Source of the DNA: Cyanophora paradoxa
Lineage: Eukaryota; Glaucocystophyceae; Cyanophorales; Cyanophoraceae
Direction of reading: 5' to 3'
Length of the DNA: 64,000 nt
NCBI GenBank assembly: GCA_004431415.1
Contig: QPMI01000017.1
Location: 558,001-622,000 of the forward strand
Notes under the pieces: generated by a model
What the model was told of the DNA's origin: nothing
Database searches by the model: none
The model's input: only the letters and a program-made list of their open reading frames with translations
Made by a program: the position numbers and the translations under genes
Shown here: positions 24,321-35,557 of the stretch, piece by piece
Position numbering within the stretch: position 1 is the stretch's first letter
Layout: each line of letters starts with the position of its first letter

Positions 24321-25384
24321 GTGCGGCCATGGGCCTTGCGAAATCCAGAAATTAAAAGTGGCCTCAGGCCTTGCGGTCAGAGCTTCAAAGGCTTGAGCCT
24401 GATCATGAGCCGAGCCGCCAAGCTGCAGCTGCAGCTGGCCCTCGCGGGAGGCTTTGAGCTCGAACCCCCACACTTGAGCGAGCAAGCGGCCTTGCTGCCG
24501 TTGCGAGATGAGACGTGATCCACGGAGCCTTGAGCTCGGGATGCACCCTCAAGAGAAGCTTGATGCATATATGCCTGAGGCACGATGCCCAGCCGGCGAG
24601 CGCCTGATGGCGTGCCGTGAGCTTGACAGGCGGCCCGTGAGCCCCTGCAAAAAATCGTGAGCCTCCGAGCTCCAATGAAGGGCGAGCTTGAGCACACGGT
24701 GCCCTCGAGAGCTCGACCCTGAGATAAAGTCCCGGCGCGCCCCGAAGCGGCCAGGCAATAGCAGGCTCTGCCATGAGCTTTGCAGTTCTTTGAACTCAAG
24801 TCCTGGTGACGCCCGCCAAGTTGGCGCCCAGGCCGCGCGTGTCTGTTCCGGGATCCGGACTGAACGTTAGCGGGGCGAGGGGCCCAGTGCCCAGCCCAAA
24901 GACCTGGTGAACTGCCCGACGAGTTGGCATCCAGGCGGCACACTCTGGCTGCAGGCCAAGTGGTGCGACGGGCTGCAAGCCCTGCTCACAAGCTAAGAGC
25001 TTTGAGACCCGGCGGCCAGCCTGTTGAGGCGGCGCCAGCAGGACCCCCACGATCGTGAGTCCCGTCTCGCATGTGGCCGGTCCGGCCCCAGGGCGCGGTC
25101 GTGACGGCGGGTGGTCCTGGCCAGGAGCGGCTTGAGAAAGCCGGCTCCAAGCCGCGTCCCGGCCCCACACGAGGGCGAGGACAAGAAGCGGCGATGCCTG
25201 CCTCCGAGCAGAGCGAGCACAAGAGGCCACCCGTGAAGGGTTGGGCTGAGAAGGGCCAAGCGCCCGCGAAATATCGCGAAAGTCCCGAGCAGAAGTGGTG
25301 CGCTGCGGGCGGCCGTTGTCCTTGAGCACAGCTCGGCACGGTGACAGGGCGGAAGACCCTTGCAAAGACCTAGCCAAGCCCTAG

Positions 25385-25615
25385 GACGCGCCTTGCGTCT
25401 GCAGAAGGGTCGGTGGGCGGCTGTGACGCCGGGTTCTGCCCCGGGTACAGCGACAGGGGATGACAAATTCCCCCTCCGTGTAAGACCTGGTGTGGTACCA
25501 GGGCGCGCCTTGCGCCGGCAGGGGTACACGCAGGCGGTCGTGACGCCGGGTTCCTGCCCCGGGTACGACGACGGGGAAGCAAAAATACCCCCAGCAGGGC
25601 TCCGCACCAGGGACG
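25385..25615 (+). repeat. Two degenerate ~115-bp tandem repeats
   Basis: GTGACGCCGGGTTC(C)TGCC followed by CCGGGTAC occurs near 25422 and 25540, each preceded by GCGCCTTGCG. The flanks also align loosely. They lie in the noncoding 3' part of the Gag-only element. Confidence 0.6.
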
Positions 25616-26093
25616 CTTGGTGGCGGACCGCCTGAGAGGGCCACGTCCCCTTTTAATAGATGTGCACCCGCGGGTCGGGCAGGGTACCTCCCGTCGCGCA
25701 ATGGCGTGGAAGGGCACCTTGTGGGCGGCGTCTAGCCTCGCCCTGGAGATTCTAGCTCCACCGCCGTCGGGGGATTCCCGATCCGACGCCGTGATAATGC
25801 AGTGAAGGCACGGTGTTTGCCTGAGCAGCGGCGCTAGTCGAGCTGCTTAGCCCTAAGTTTTGGGACGGGCATTTCGCTGTGGGCTGCTGAGCGCTGTCGC
25901 GAGCGCTGCGCCCGCGTTGCTGTTGCAGCGTGTGCCTTTGCAGCTAACGTGCTGCACAATCGCGATGAGGGCAGGGCCCCTCGGCTTCCGTCCCTTCCGC
26001 TCGCCTCGTGCGGGTTGCCTGGGCCGCCGGCCGAAGTTGGACCTCGCCCCTGGGCACTACACGCTGGAGTCGTGCCGGCACTTGCCGGGCATC

Positions 26094-26225
26094 AGTCTTT
26101 TCTATTCCCGGCAGTCGACGCCGGGCATGGACATGTACATAGCCGGACTTGGTGTCTTTTCTATTCCCGGCAGTTGCCGGCCACGGACGGACGTTGAGCC
26201 TTTTTCGATTCCCGGCAGTAGCCGG
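26094..26225 (+). repeat. Three short hairpin repeats before the polypurine tract
   Basis: Three copies of a TTTTCTATTCCCGGCAGT-like block lie near 26097, 26156 and 26199. Each is followed within a few bases by GCCGG, so each can fold as a CCGGC/GCCGG hairpin. They may be packaging or RNA-structure elements of the retrotransposon; the function is inferred. Confidence 0.6.
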
Positions 26226-26265
26226 TTGGTATGTATTTATTTAGACCCGCGCGGACGCGGGATCC

Positions 26266-26276
26266 GAGAGGAGGAG
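26266..26276 (+). promoter_or_regulatory. Polypurine tract
   Basis: GAGAGGAGGAG, one base before the 3' LTR. This is the expected plus-strand primer position. Confidence 0.75.
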
Positions 26277-26277
26277 T

Positions 26278-26558
26278 TGTCGCATCCGACATTATAGCGG
26301 ATGCTCATTTATATGTGAGCCGCTAGGGCTCTAGATCACGTCAGCCTTCGAGCTGCTGGACCGACGGCGCCTAGGCTAGTTAGAGCGCCGCGGTCACTTG
26401 TATTCGTGTCGGGGTACGCCGTATCTGGACGGGTACACCCAGTGAGTTGGATCTTAGCGACGACAGCAGCGACACTCGCCATTCCCCGCCCTGCCGAGCT
26501 TGCACTCCGCACGGGCTTCCCGCGCGCACGATTAGACACACTAATCTCGCACGCGACA
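26278..26558 (+). repeat. 3' LTR of the Gag-only element
   Basis: 281 bp, same sequence as 21387-21667, followed by the target duplication ATGAT at 26559-26563. Confidence 0.92.
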
Positions 26559-26563
26559 ATGAT

Positions 26564-26954
26564 ACCATACATGATAAAGGAAACCCGGTGACCGTTTCAA
26601 GTTGTTGGCGTTTTCAATTAAATCTGCAGCTGGCAGATTCGAACTCGGGGCTTCTTAGCCCTGCTGTACATGTCTCAGTGTCTTCTTTGTACGCCTATAG
26701 TAGCTCAGCGGCTATAGGCCTTGCAATCTCAGTGTCTCCTCTGTACGCCTAGGTCACGGGTCTTGCAATTGCAATCGCGTCATCTGTTTCAAGTTTAGCA
26801 GCGCTAGCAGCAGTCTTCTTTATAAGTGTGCGATTTCGAAAAAGGAGAAGGTTAATATTGCAAATTGGATCCACGGAGAAAGCAAGGATAACGCCTATAG
26901 CTAGGGGGATTTCAAAGGCCTAGGACAAGTTCAGTTCAATTCAATTCAAGAGGC
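26564..26954. other. Intergenic, AT-richer, no gene seen
   Basis: This 3' flank of the cryptochrome gene contains a near-repeat of TCTCAGTGTCT(T/C)CT(T/C)TGTACGCCTA (26671 and 26728) and several AATTC blocks at 26930-26950. Confidence 0.4.
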
Positions 26955-29540
26955 CTATTGCTTGAATTCAATGTCACTTGGCCATGGTTCGCCCCGCTCC
27001 GGCGCCCGCGCCGGCGGTACGCCTCGGGCCCCTCGCCTGCCCTCGCCCTCGCGGGCCCCCGCGCCTCGCGACGGACGGGCGCGCCGCCTCCTTTGCGGGG
27101 ACGACGCCCCCGGACCTCCGGCAGGGCGCCCGCAGCTCGCCCCGCGTGAACACCTGCGCCCCCCCGCCGCCCGCTCTCTCAGGCCGCTCTCGCCTCGAGA
27201 AGGGGCGCCGCGCCGCACCGGCTCGCGCTTCTGCCGGAAGGGGACGAGGTCGCGCCCCGCCGAGTCGACCCAGCCGGCCCCCGCCCTCCGCCTCGCCTCC
27301 CGCGCCGCCTCCCGCGAGGCCCGCCGCGCCCCCTCCAGGTCCACCACCGCGCGCGGGGGGTACGCCCCCGCCCCCGCCGCGTCCGGGGCCTCCCACGGGG
27401 CGAAGAGGAGGGGGGCACCGAGGTGCGCGAGCTCGGGGACCCACTTCCGCACGTACTCGCCCGTCGGATCGATCGCCCTGCGCTCGAATCAGCGGGGGGC
27501 CCGTTCTGGACTGGGAGACGGGCTGGGAGGCGCACGCGGCCGACCGCACGGGGTGCATGTCGAAGCCCCACTGGTCCAGACCGCTCCCCCCCGCGTTCTG
27601 CCACATCATGCTGCGGCCCCGGAGTCAGGGGGTACGAGTCGCAGGGGGGTACAGGGGCACCTGTTGATGGCAAGGTCAGCATCGACGAGGCAGTCGTCGA
27701 ACCAAGCCGCCCCCTCACGCCAGTCTATATTTAGGTACCTGGCGGGGTACAGCATCAACAGGATGGATAAAATAAGGGCGAGGGGGACGGGTACTCGGTC
27801 AGGAAGGCCGCCGCGACCATCCTAACGTTCTGGTGCATCCATCCCTGCGAGGGTACATGGTTGAATAAGGCGGGGGTAGCCGGGGGTACAAGTGCGGAAC
27901 CGTTCGCCAGAGCTCGCGCATGCCGGCATCCACGAGGGGGTACCCCGTCATTCCCTGCAACCCGCGTCGCGGTCGTGAGCCCAATTGCAAACGGAATCCG
28001 ACAAAGCAAGGAACGCAGCGCGACGCACCCGCTGCCAGGCGCGCAGGAGCTCGCGGCCGCCGCCCCAGCGCCGCGCGGCGTAGTGCGGCCTCACGGGCTC
28101 GTCGTGCAGACGGGGGAAGTGGTGCAGCTGCGGGGGTACGGTTTCACACGCGCTGCGCGACGCCTCTCGGTGGCGTGCACGCGCCTGCCAGTACGCCAGG
28201 TCCCGCCAGGCGAGCCGCCGCCGCAGCGCCGCTGGGGAAGTCGATCGGACGAGGAAGGGGCGGGAGGGGGGTACACGGGCGAACGGCTCGAGGAGGCAGC
28301 GACGTGGACCTCGCGGGGGGATACCTGCCCGAATCGCAAGTAGGGGGAGAGCCGGCTCGTCGAAGTCCTGGGGGTACGGTTATTTTGTTGAAGGAGAGGG
28401 GGTACGGACGCACGGGAGGTCGGCGCGGCCGCGGTCGCGGTCGTAGAGGGACAGGGTACGGTTTACCGCGAGACCCTGGCCGGGGGTAAGCAGTTCTTTG
28501 GGGAAAAGGATGGGTACACGGACCTGGAGGGCGCGCTGGGCGCCGGAGGGTCCCATACCCCCCTCCTCGGCGCCCCAGGCCTCCAGCAGGGGCTCCGTCC
28601 ACCCCGCCGCGGCGTCCCGGCTGCGCAGGGCTCGGCGGGGCCCGCAGGGGCGCGTGCGGGTCGGGGGTACACTAATTGCAGGTCGTCGAGGGACGCGGAG
28701 CGGGGCCAGGTCTCAGGGGGTACGAGAGCGTCCGGAGGGGGCAGGGGGTCGCCCGGAGGGGGCAGGGCCTGCGGGAAGCTCGATTCGACTCGTTGCTTTC
28801 TACTCTGAGGGGGTACGCACGTTGCAGGCGTGGAGAAAGGGTCCGAACGAGCCGAAGTGGCCGCGGGAGGCGCGCCTGAGGGCCGCGGCCCGGTCCACGC
28901 TGCGCGGCTCGCAGAGCAGGCGGCCCCCGTGGGCCTTCGCCCTGACGCCCCGCTCCCTGCGGGGAGGGGCTGAGAGGGGGTACGCGCACGAAGCCGGGGG
29001 GGCGGGTACGGCGCGCACGCGAGGGCGCGGAGGAGGCGCGCGTCCGAATCGTCGGCGCGGGGCTCGAAGCGGCGGCAGAAGTGGGCGGTCGCGGCGCCGG
29101 CCTCCGCGGCGACGGCGGCGGCCTCCTCCGCGCACGAGTCGCGATCGGAGGCGACGCGGAGGACGAGGCGGGAGCCGTAGCGGCCCCTCAGCTCCCCGTC
29201 CAGGCCCCGCAGCGCCTCCCTCAGCCAGAGCCGCGCCGCGCCGCCGAGCGCGGGGCCGCCGGGCTCGCAGACGAAGACGGGTACGACGGGGCGGCCCTCG
29301 CCGGCGGCGGCGGCGAGCGCGGGGTGGTCCGAGACGCGCAGGTCGGACTCCCGAAAGAGCACGAGCGCCGCGCCCCTCCGCCGCTCCGGCCGCGGGTCCG
29401 CGCGGCGCGCGGGGCGCCGGCGCCTGTGCGGGTAGCGCTCCCCGGCGCCCTCAGGCTCAGGCTCCACGAGCCGCTGCAGGTACTCGTCCACGTCGACGTC
29501 GGCGTCGGCGGCTGGGCTCGGGCTCCTCTGGTGCGGCCAT
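26955..29540 (-). CDS. Cryptochrome/photolyase family flavoprotein
   Basis: The N-terminal alpha/beta domain starts ALVLFRESDLRVSDHPAL (near 29380), followed by a Rossmann-like stretch to the RRFEPRADDSDARL segment. After several short exons the FAD-binding half is clear: PLVDAGMRELWRT (about 27930), GWMHQNVRMVAAAFLTEY (27840), IDWREGAAWFDDCLVDADLA (27700), MMWQNAGGSGLDQWGF (27600) and DPTGEYVRKWVPELAHLG (27460). These are the consecutive core motifs of the family. The MWQN...GLDQW form of the FAD loop is closest, in my reading, to plant-like or CryP-type cryptochromes, but DNA repair activity cannot be excluded. A basic tail follows to the stop at 26955. The gene is unusually rich in introns; about 17 GTACCCC-type blocks lie within 1.7 kb. 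The first exon is unresolved: the ATG near 29540 is out of frame with the next coding block. Confidence 0.8.
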
Positions 29541-30395
29541 GCAGTCAGATCTCGATTGGATTCGATAAACTAGGCGGCGCGCGGGCCCCACATCGCGCAC
29601 TGCGTCGGGCACGTGCACCTGCGTTTCGTGGGCGTGCGACGCGACCACGACAGCTCTCCAGCAGGGCGCTTGCTGCGGGTTTACATAAGTCAGCGGCCGC
29701 CGGGCACGTCGCACTGCCCCCGCGCGCTGCCTCACTTGTACGCGCTGTCCGCGCCTCGACAGCGCAGCCGGCGGCGATCGGCCAGCTGGGCTTGGCGCGA
29801 TCCAGCTCGACCAGTCGAGCGCGCTCCGCGGCGCCGATCCCAGCGCGAAGCCAAAAAGCGCTAGCTGCGAAGGCATGTTGCCGCGCCGACACCGATACCC
29901 CCCGGCAGGTCCCCCGGGACTCCCCCCCCTGACACCTCCGGCCTGGCGGCACGACGGGGTCTGCTGCTAGTATGCAAGGCGCTGCAAAAACGATGGCACT
30001 GCCTCGCGGCTGCCTGGAGCATCTGCAGCGAGCGTCCTCGCCCGGCGACCGGCGCTAAAGCTTCCGCGGCCGCGGCCATCGATGCTCGAGCTCGTGCGGT
30101 GCAGCGGCTGTGGCTCGGCGTTGGATGCATATAGCTGCGCGTGACGCCCGGCGCTGCGCTCGCCTTCGACCGCACCTTGACTGCTTTAAGTCGACTGCTT
30201 GATTGCGGGGCAGCCGATTGTCTCTGTTGAGGAACCTGTCACCGTCGGCTGCATATGGTCCCACTGGCCGGTGCGCCCATCTTCGAATTCTCACCCCTCG
30301 GATCGACGTCGACCGGTACCTAGGCCTCCGATCGCGATATCGATGGACTTGCAGGCTCGCACGACGCGCGGACTGGCGCCCGCGGTTGTACCTGA
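29541..30395. other. Intergenic, no gene seen
   Basis: GC-rich with short frames only. Some BssHII/NotI-like palindromes but no large repeat. It probably contains the cryptochrome promoter. Confidence 0.4.
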
Positions 30396-30748
30396 ATGTG
30401 CATCGCGTCGGAGGGTGAATCATTCCTCTCCGACAGGGGCCCCTCCCCGGCCGCCAAGGGATCCCCCTTCGACGCCATCCTGAGCGTTCTCGAGGGGTAC
30501 GCCGTCGACTTCGACAAGATACGGTACCCCCGGCCCGTCCGCTCCTCCCGCATGGGCTTGGCGGGCCCTGACCCGCCCCTCAGCCTGCGGGACGGTGTGG
30601 CCCTCGCCCCCGAAACCATCATCCCCTGGTGCGCCCCCCACGACCCCGTACCCGGCGCCCCCGCAACCCTCTACCCCGGAGGTTCCCGGAGCTGTGCCTC
30701 TCCGCCGACGTAGACCACACCAACATGTATTCCCTCGCCGCCTACTGA
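30396..30748 (+). CDS. Small hypothetical protein, three exons
   Basis: I do not recognise this gene. The frame from the ATG at 30396 runs to ...AILSVLEGYAVDFDKI. A GTACCCCC intron joins it in phase to LRDGVALAPETIIPWCAPHDP, and a second GTACCC intron joins to LCLSADVDHTNMYSLAAY and a stop. The total is about 80 residues. Support comes only from in-phase introns of the same type as in neighbouring genes and from a natural-looking amino-acid mix. It could be the end of a longer gene whose earlier exons I cannot see. Confidence 0.4.
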
Positions 30749-32339
30749 ACTGTAACCCCTCCCCCGCCTTCCCGGGGTCCCCCTCATGATCACACCCCAC
30801 CACTGGGCCAGTTCAACAACGTTGACAACAACGCAGGCGCGACTCGGGCGCCTGCGGGGGCCAAGCCTCCTTCTCTGGAGCCGGAGGCAATTCCGGTGGG
30901 CGCGGCGGCCCTACGTTGCCCCTGACGCTGCTGACGCTGCCCCCCGCCCCCCCCCCTCCCCCCCAATCCCCCCCCCCCCCCAACCTCCCTCCCCCTCCCC
31001 TCTGAGAGCCCGCCGCGCTCTGCGCGCGCTCTGCGCGCAGCCTCTGCACTCGCAAGGCGGATCTGAGCGCGCTGGCAGCGGAGCCCGCTCGCTGTCCGGC
31101 GCCCCCTTTGGGCGCCCGATCGCGAGCGCGAGCCTCCTCGAACTCCGCCGGCCCTCCCGCAGCACCCCCGATCCCGCGCCGGCGGCGCCGGAGGGGAGGG
31201 CCTGGAGGCCTAGGGGGCTGCCCGGCCAGCTCCAGCGCTAGCTATAGCCTGCAGCTGCAGTGCACGCACCTGTGCAGTGCACGTCGCTTGTACATGTAGG
31301 CGGATGGGGTAGCCGGCCTGGGAGAGTCGACGTCGGCCGGCCCGGGCCGGGGGACTCCGGGAGTCGGCGGCGGGACGTCGCCTGGCCTCGCGATCGAGCT
31401 CCGAGGCTCGAGCTCGGGAGTCGACGTCCGGACTCCGGGAGTCGCGCGCGCGGACTCGCCGCGGAGTCGGGCCGGGGCGCCGGGACTCGGGATCGGACTC
31501 TGGAGCTCACTGATGAGTCATCAACTGCTGCTGCAGTGTTAACGTTGCAGCCTGCAGCCGCTGAGCGCTACAGCCCGCAGGGCCGCAGCCTACCGGCCCG
31601 GCGGCCGCGCGGTAGCGCTAGCGCTACTCAAGTCGGAGCCTCAAGCTTGTCGGAGTCTCGGAGATGGCTGAGGGGTACGCCACGTTGTCCTATCCGAGTC
31701 ATGAATCGTCATCATCAGACTTTTTTTCGTTTTTTGGTTGACGCTTCCGTCGTCGCACAGCCTGCGCACAGCTGCAGACAGTGCCAGACACACAGGCTGA
31801 CACAGCCTGCCAGCAGCAGCTGCAGGGAGCACTGCAGTCGACGTCTGGTCACGGGCCTCACGGCTCTAGGCTAGATCTGGTGATCAGCGGCGCGCGCGCG
31901 CTCCCGGTCCGATCCGCGGCCGTCGCCAACGTTTTAACATCATGTGCGTGCACGTGCCTGTGCACGCTCGCGGCTGCCGTAGTACGCACACAATGCCCTA
32001 GGCCTAGAAGCTTACCGCGCGGGCCGTGGCGGGCGCGGCGGTCCGTCGACGTACCGCGTCGCGGCTTTGAGCTGCTTGTACATGTTCGGCTCAATTTCTA
32101 GACAAACTTTCTAGTCGAACAAGGCGGCGTGAGTCAAGCCGTACGCGTAGGCTTCTCGCCGCGCTTCTCTACATCGAAACCAGCCCCGCCTGACTGCCTT
32201 GCAATTGCGCAGGCCGGGTGCGACGTTGATCATGATGCTCCAAGCTCGCGCAGCTGCAGGCGTCGCCATGTCGACGTATTATAGATCTAGATCTGCGGCG
32301 ACTCGCGTCCTCGCGGGGCGCGGGCGGCTTCTGACGGCC
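30749..32339. other. Intergenic, low-complexity, no gene seen
   Basis: C-rich tract around 30940-31000, then a GTCGACGTCCGG / GGGACTCCGGGAGTCG-rich degenerate repeat zone (31320-31510), then PstI-like CTGCAG clusters (31520-31850). The undetected first exon of the next gene (signal peptide) should lie near the right end. Confidence 0.4.
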
Positions 32340-35174
32340 GCGGGCCCGCGCCGGGTCGCCGGTCGGCGCAGCGAATGTCGCGCTCAGGAAGCCGACTCAA
32401 GCCAGCTCTGTGTATAACAATGGGCATCCGGGGAGCAATTTCTCGCATTCGACAGCAACCGGTGAGCGCCCCGCAACCGCGCAATTGGCGCGGTCGCGGC
32501 GTCGCCTCCCCTGCAGTTTTGGTCTCTGACGCGCGTCGCGACGTAAACGCCGCTCCGGTCTCCGCAGACGGCCATGTTCGGGGAGTGCGCAGGCGCTCCA
32601 GACCCTGAGGCTTAGGCGCGCCCGCTCACTGGGGCCCGCGGCCTCAGATGCACGAAGGTTTCTTCCATTCCGCAGCCGGGGACCACCGGCCGTGGTGCGT
32701 GCGGCCCGCCGCCCCCCGACCCCGGCCCGGCGCGCCGGCCCCCGCCCGCCCGCGGCCGCGGCCGTCAGCCAGAAGAAAGGGCCGTGACCCGTCCCGCCCC
32801 GGCCCGCCCCCGCCCCCGGGCAGGTGGAAGGTGTCGCTGCAGGGCAAGTACGACATCCAATACATGAAGGCGAGGCCCCGCCGGCGCCCTGGAATCTAGA
32901 CCCTATGTCAAGGCCGGCGCCGGCCGCGGACGCCCGGCCAGGCGCGCGGCACCCGAGCTTGATTTCGACTCGAGCGAACCGGGCGCAGATCTACAACCGC
33001 ATCGACTGCTGCCAGGACCGGCTCAGCAACATCACCGTGCAGGTCCTCAAGGATGGTCACGTGGTGCGCGGGCGCGGGCGCGCCCCCCAAACGCGTGTGC
33101 ATGCATATGGACAGCCGGGGGCGCCGGCACGTTTAGGCCCGGCCGCGGGCCAACCAACCGCATCGCAGGTTAGCAGCCACTTCTTCAACGGGAAGATGCC
33201 CACCAACACGGTCGACGGCCAGGTCCTCCCCCCCCCCCCCCCCCCCTCCTCCTCTCCCCCTCCCCACCCTCCCCCCCCCTCTTGCCCGCCCCCTCTCCCC
33301 CTCTCCCCGCTCTCTTAGGCTTGTCCGCATCCTCCCCTCGTAATCCGTACCTCTTACCCCCATCTGTCCCTCCCCTCTTTCCGGATACACAGGAGTACTC
33401 GCAGTACCACGTCGGGGGGGCGGTGGGTGACGAGGTGAAAATATTCAAGAACGGCGACAACCTCCAGCTGGTGCCGCGTACCCTTCCTTCCCCCCCCCCC
33501 CCCCCCCCTCCCCCTCCCCCGCCTCTGGGAGCCCAGGCGCATGCGTGTGCCCCTCGCCGACTTGACTTCGAATCGCTGTCCGCAGGCGGAGGTGGAGGTC
33601 TATGGGAAGCCGTACGAGCCGCCGCCCCCGCCGCCCCCGCCCCCGCCGCCCCCGAAGCCTGTTTCCCGGTGCGTGCCGCCTCTCCGCCGCCGGCGGCCCC
33701 GGGCCCATCGGCACTGCCGCCGATCGCGGGCATCGCGCGCGGCAGCGAGGAGATGTGCCGGGAGGGCGACATCAAGCCCAAGGTAGCGCCGGCCCCCGCG
33801 CCCCCCGCCCCCCGCGATCACGGGCGCTGATCATGACCTGGCCGCGGGCGCGCAGGTGTACGCCATCCGCCTCGTCGGTGCGCTGCGCCCAAGCGCGAGC
33901 GGGCTCGCCCGAGATGCGAGGCCGCCCCTGGTCACGATGGGCGGGCCCGGGGCGTGCAGCCAACCGGAAGATGTGCTGGAAGTGGGCAGACGCCTCCTCC
34001 AAGGTCCAGGTTCGGATCCGAGGCGGCGGGGGGCTCGAGGGGCCGGGGCCACGCAAATGCCCCTTACGCTTAATTATATATAAGCGTCTGCCTTGCCTGC
34101 CCGACGTCGACGAGGCGGGCGGGGGCGCGGGGGCGGCAGGTGACGGACGACTGCAAGGACCTGGACGACCCGCGCACGCACTTCGTCTTCGACACCAGTA
34201 TGCGCATCCACTCCGGCGTGTGCGCTCCGCGCCGGCCGCGGCCACGCTCTCACCATTCCCGCGCCTCGCGCCCTCTCTGATTGGATTTGGCCACAGGAAC
34301 GCGAAAGAGTACGGGTGCGCTCTCAGTTGCGAGGGCCGCAGCTGCGCGGCCCGCGGGGACGGAACAGACCGCTGAAGCGCGCCGGCCCGCGCAGCATGTG
34401 CGTCGACCTCTCGTCCTCCACCTACAAGACCGGCGACATCGCCCGGGGCGGTGCGCGCGCCGCCCGCTCCGCATTTGTAACCATTGAACGCGCGAGCTCG
34501 AGCGATCGCTAGCATGACCCGGTCCCGCGCGCGCGCAGTGCCGTGCGGGGAGCAGCCGACGCAGAAGTTCCTGCCCAACCTCAACGTCTTCCGCAAGACC
34601 TTCGACGGCTGCCGCCAGGGCACGACGAAGCCGTGCGCCCACCGGCCCCGCCCTCGCCCTCGCCCTCGGTCGCGATCGCGATCGCGGGCCGAGCTCGAGC
34701 CTCGGGCGGGGCCGCCGCAGGCTGAAGTACTATCCGTCGGCCTACGGGCGGATCCTGCTGCTGAACAGCCTCGCGAAGTGCCTCGGGGTGGAGGGCAGCT
34801 CAGGTGAGTTCGAGGGGACCCACGACCTCGCCGTCGACGAGTGCTCCCCGGACCTCAAGGACCAGGTCCGCTCCCGTACCCCGCTCCGCTCTCCCCCCCC
34901 CCCCGCAACCTTTCCCCCACCGCGACCTCTCCGACCCCTCCTTCAGGAGTGGGAGCTGGTGCCCGTACCCCCCAAGACGCACGGGTACCGCCACGTGGGC
35001 GGGGCTACTTTGAAAGAAACGGACGCCGGCGTCGAGGGGGCGGAGTGGGTAGAAGGCGCCGAGCTCGAGGGGGCGCCTTTGGAGGGCGGCGCGGGGGGCG
35101 CGGGGGGCCCCCACGCGGCGGCCCCCTTCGCGATCGCCTTCGCCCCCGACGAAGTCTCCTCGAGCCTTCTTTGA
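32340..35174 (+). CDS. Secreted-type protein with F5/8 C (galactose-binding-like) domain and Cys-rich lectin-like tail
   Basis: Joining short exons in frame gives a galactose-binding-like domain. NVALRKPTQASSVYNNG is at 32360. An exon giving FHSAAGDHRPW joins WKVSLQGKYDIQYMK (32825), then IYNRIDCCQDRLSNITVQVL (32989). YSQYHVGGAVGDEVKIFKNG and NLQL-AEVEVYG (33600) close the fold. The NR.DCC..R signature is typical of fucolectin-like extracellular modules. A proline run follows. Then come exons with paired cysteines (EEMCREGDIKPK, MCWKWADASSK, VTDDCKDLDDPRTHF, MCVDLSSSTYKTGDIA, PCGEQPTQKFLPN, AKCLGVEGSS, DLAVDECSPDLKDQ-EWELVP), suggesting a second carbohydrate-binding region that I cannot name. 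Likely cell-surface or secreted. The first exon with a signal peptide was not found. Confidence 0.65.
32870..32988 (+). other. GC-AG intron
   Basis: The frame ...YDIQYMK ends with AAG, the intron begins GCGAGGCC and ends GCGCAG, and the next codons are IYNRIDCC. The galactose-binding-like fold is continuous only with this GC donor. Confidence 0.75.
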
Positions 35175-35557
35175 CAGTCGACGGCGGACGCTTAATTTCT
35201 CCCGTCTTCGACGTTCAATTTCTCCCGTCTTTCCCTCCCAATTCCTCCCCCCGCCCCCGCCCTCCTACCCCCCACCCCCCCCCCCCCCGTGCAACCTTCG
35301 CACTTGTTTAATTATGATTATAAACTTCGAGTTCTCAGATCATTTGAGGGAATTATATAAACTGGGGCACTGGGGCAGCCAGGCGCTGGGCAGCCAGGCG
35401 CGGGGCCGGGCGCCGGGGCCGGGCGTCTGCGGGCGGGGGCGAATCAACCTGGCAGCGGTCCGCTGAATTGAAGCCGTCACAGATGCTGCGTGGGGGGATC
35501 CTGCGGGGGGCGGTCGGGGCCGCGGGGGCGTGCAGCGCGCGCGAGGGGCGCGGGCCC
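35175..35557. other. Convergent intergenic region
   Basis: Contains a duplicated AATTTCTCCCGTCTT block (35193 and 35217), a long C run near 35270-35290 and an AT-rich TTAATTATGATTATAAAC stretch. It fits termination signals of two convergent genes. Confidence 0.45.

Larger units (their letters stand above)
21387..26558 (+). mobile_element. Non-autonomous LTR retrotransposon with Gag only (TR-GAG-like)
   Basis: Both ends carry a 281-bp direct repeat beginning TGTCGC and ending GCGACA. The whole unit is flanked by the 5-bp duplication ATGAT (21382-21386 and 26559-26563). The LTR copies look identical base for base, so insertion is recent. The interior holds one ORF, a Gag with a CCHC knuckle, then 2.6 kb without protease, reverse transcriptase, RNase H or integrase. 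That is the plan of plant TR-GAG elements, which rely on enzymes from an autonomous relative. A possible primer site follows the 5' LTR, and a polypurine tract precedes the 3' LTR. It lies between the cyclase and cryptochrome genes and disrupts neither. Confidence 0.9.

Noticed and set aside
23727-25400. Possible remnant pol gene downstream of Gag.
   Set aside because: All frames were scanned for RT (YxDD), protease (DTG/DSG) and integrase (HHCC, DDE) signatures and none was seen; the region is repeat-rich.
26563-26620. LTR element as the LTR of a larger composite reaching further right.
   Set aside because: The duplicated ATGAT directly borders the second LTR, so the element ends there.
26620-26720. 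tRNA-like sequence (AGATTCGAACTCGGGG) right of the LTR element.
   Set aside because: The T-arm stem does not pair and there is no A box in the right orientation and spacing.
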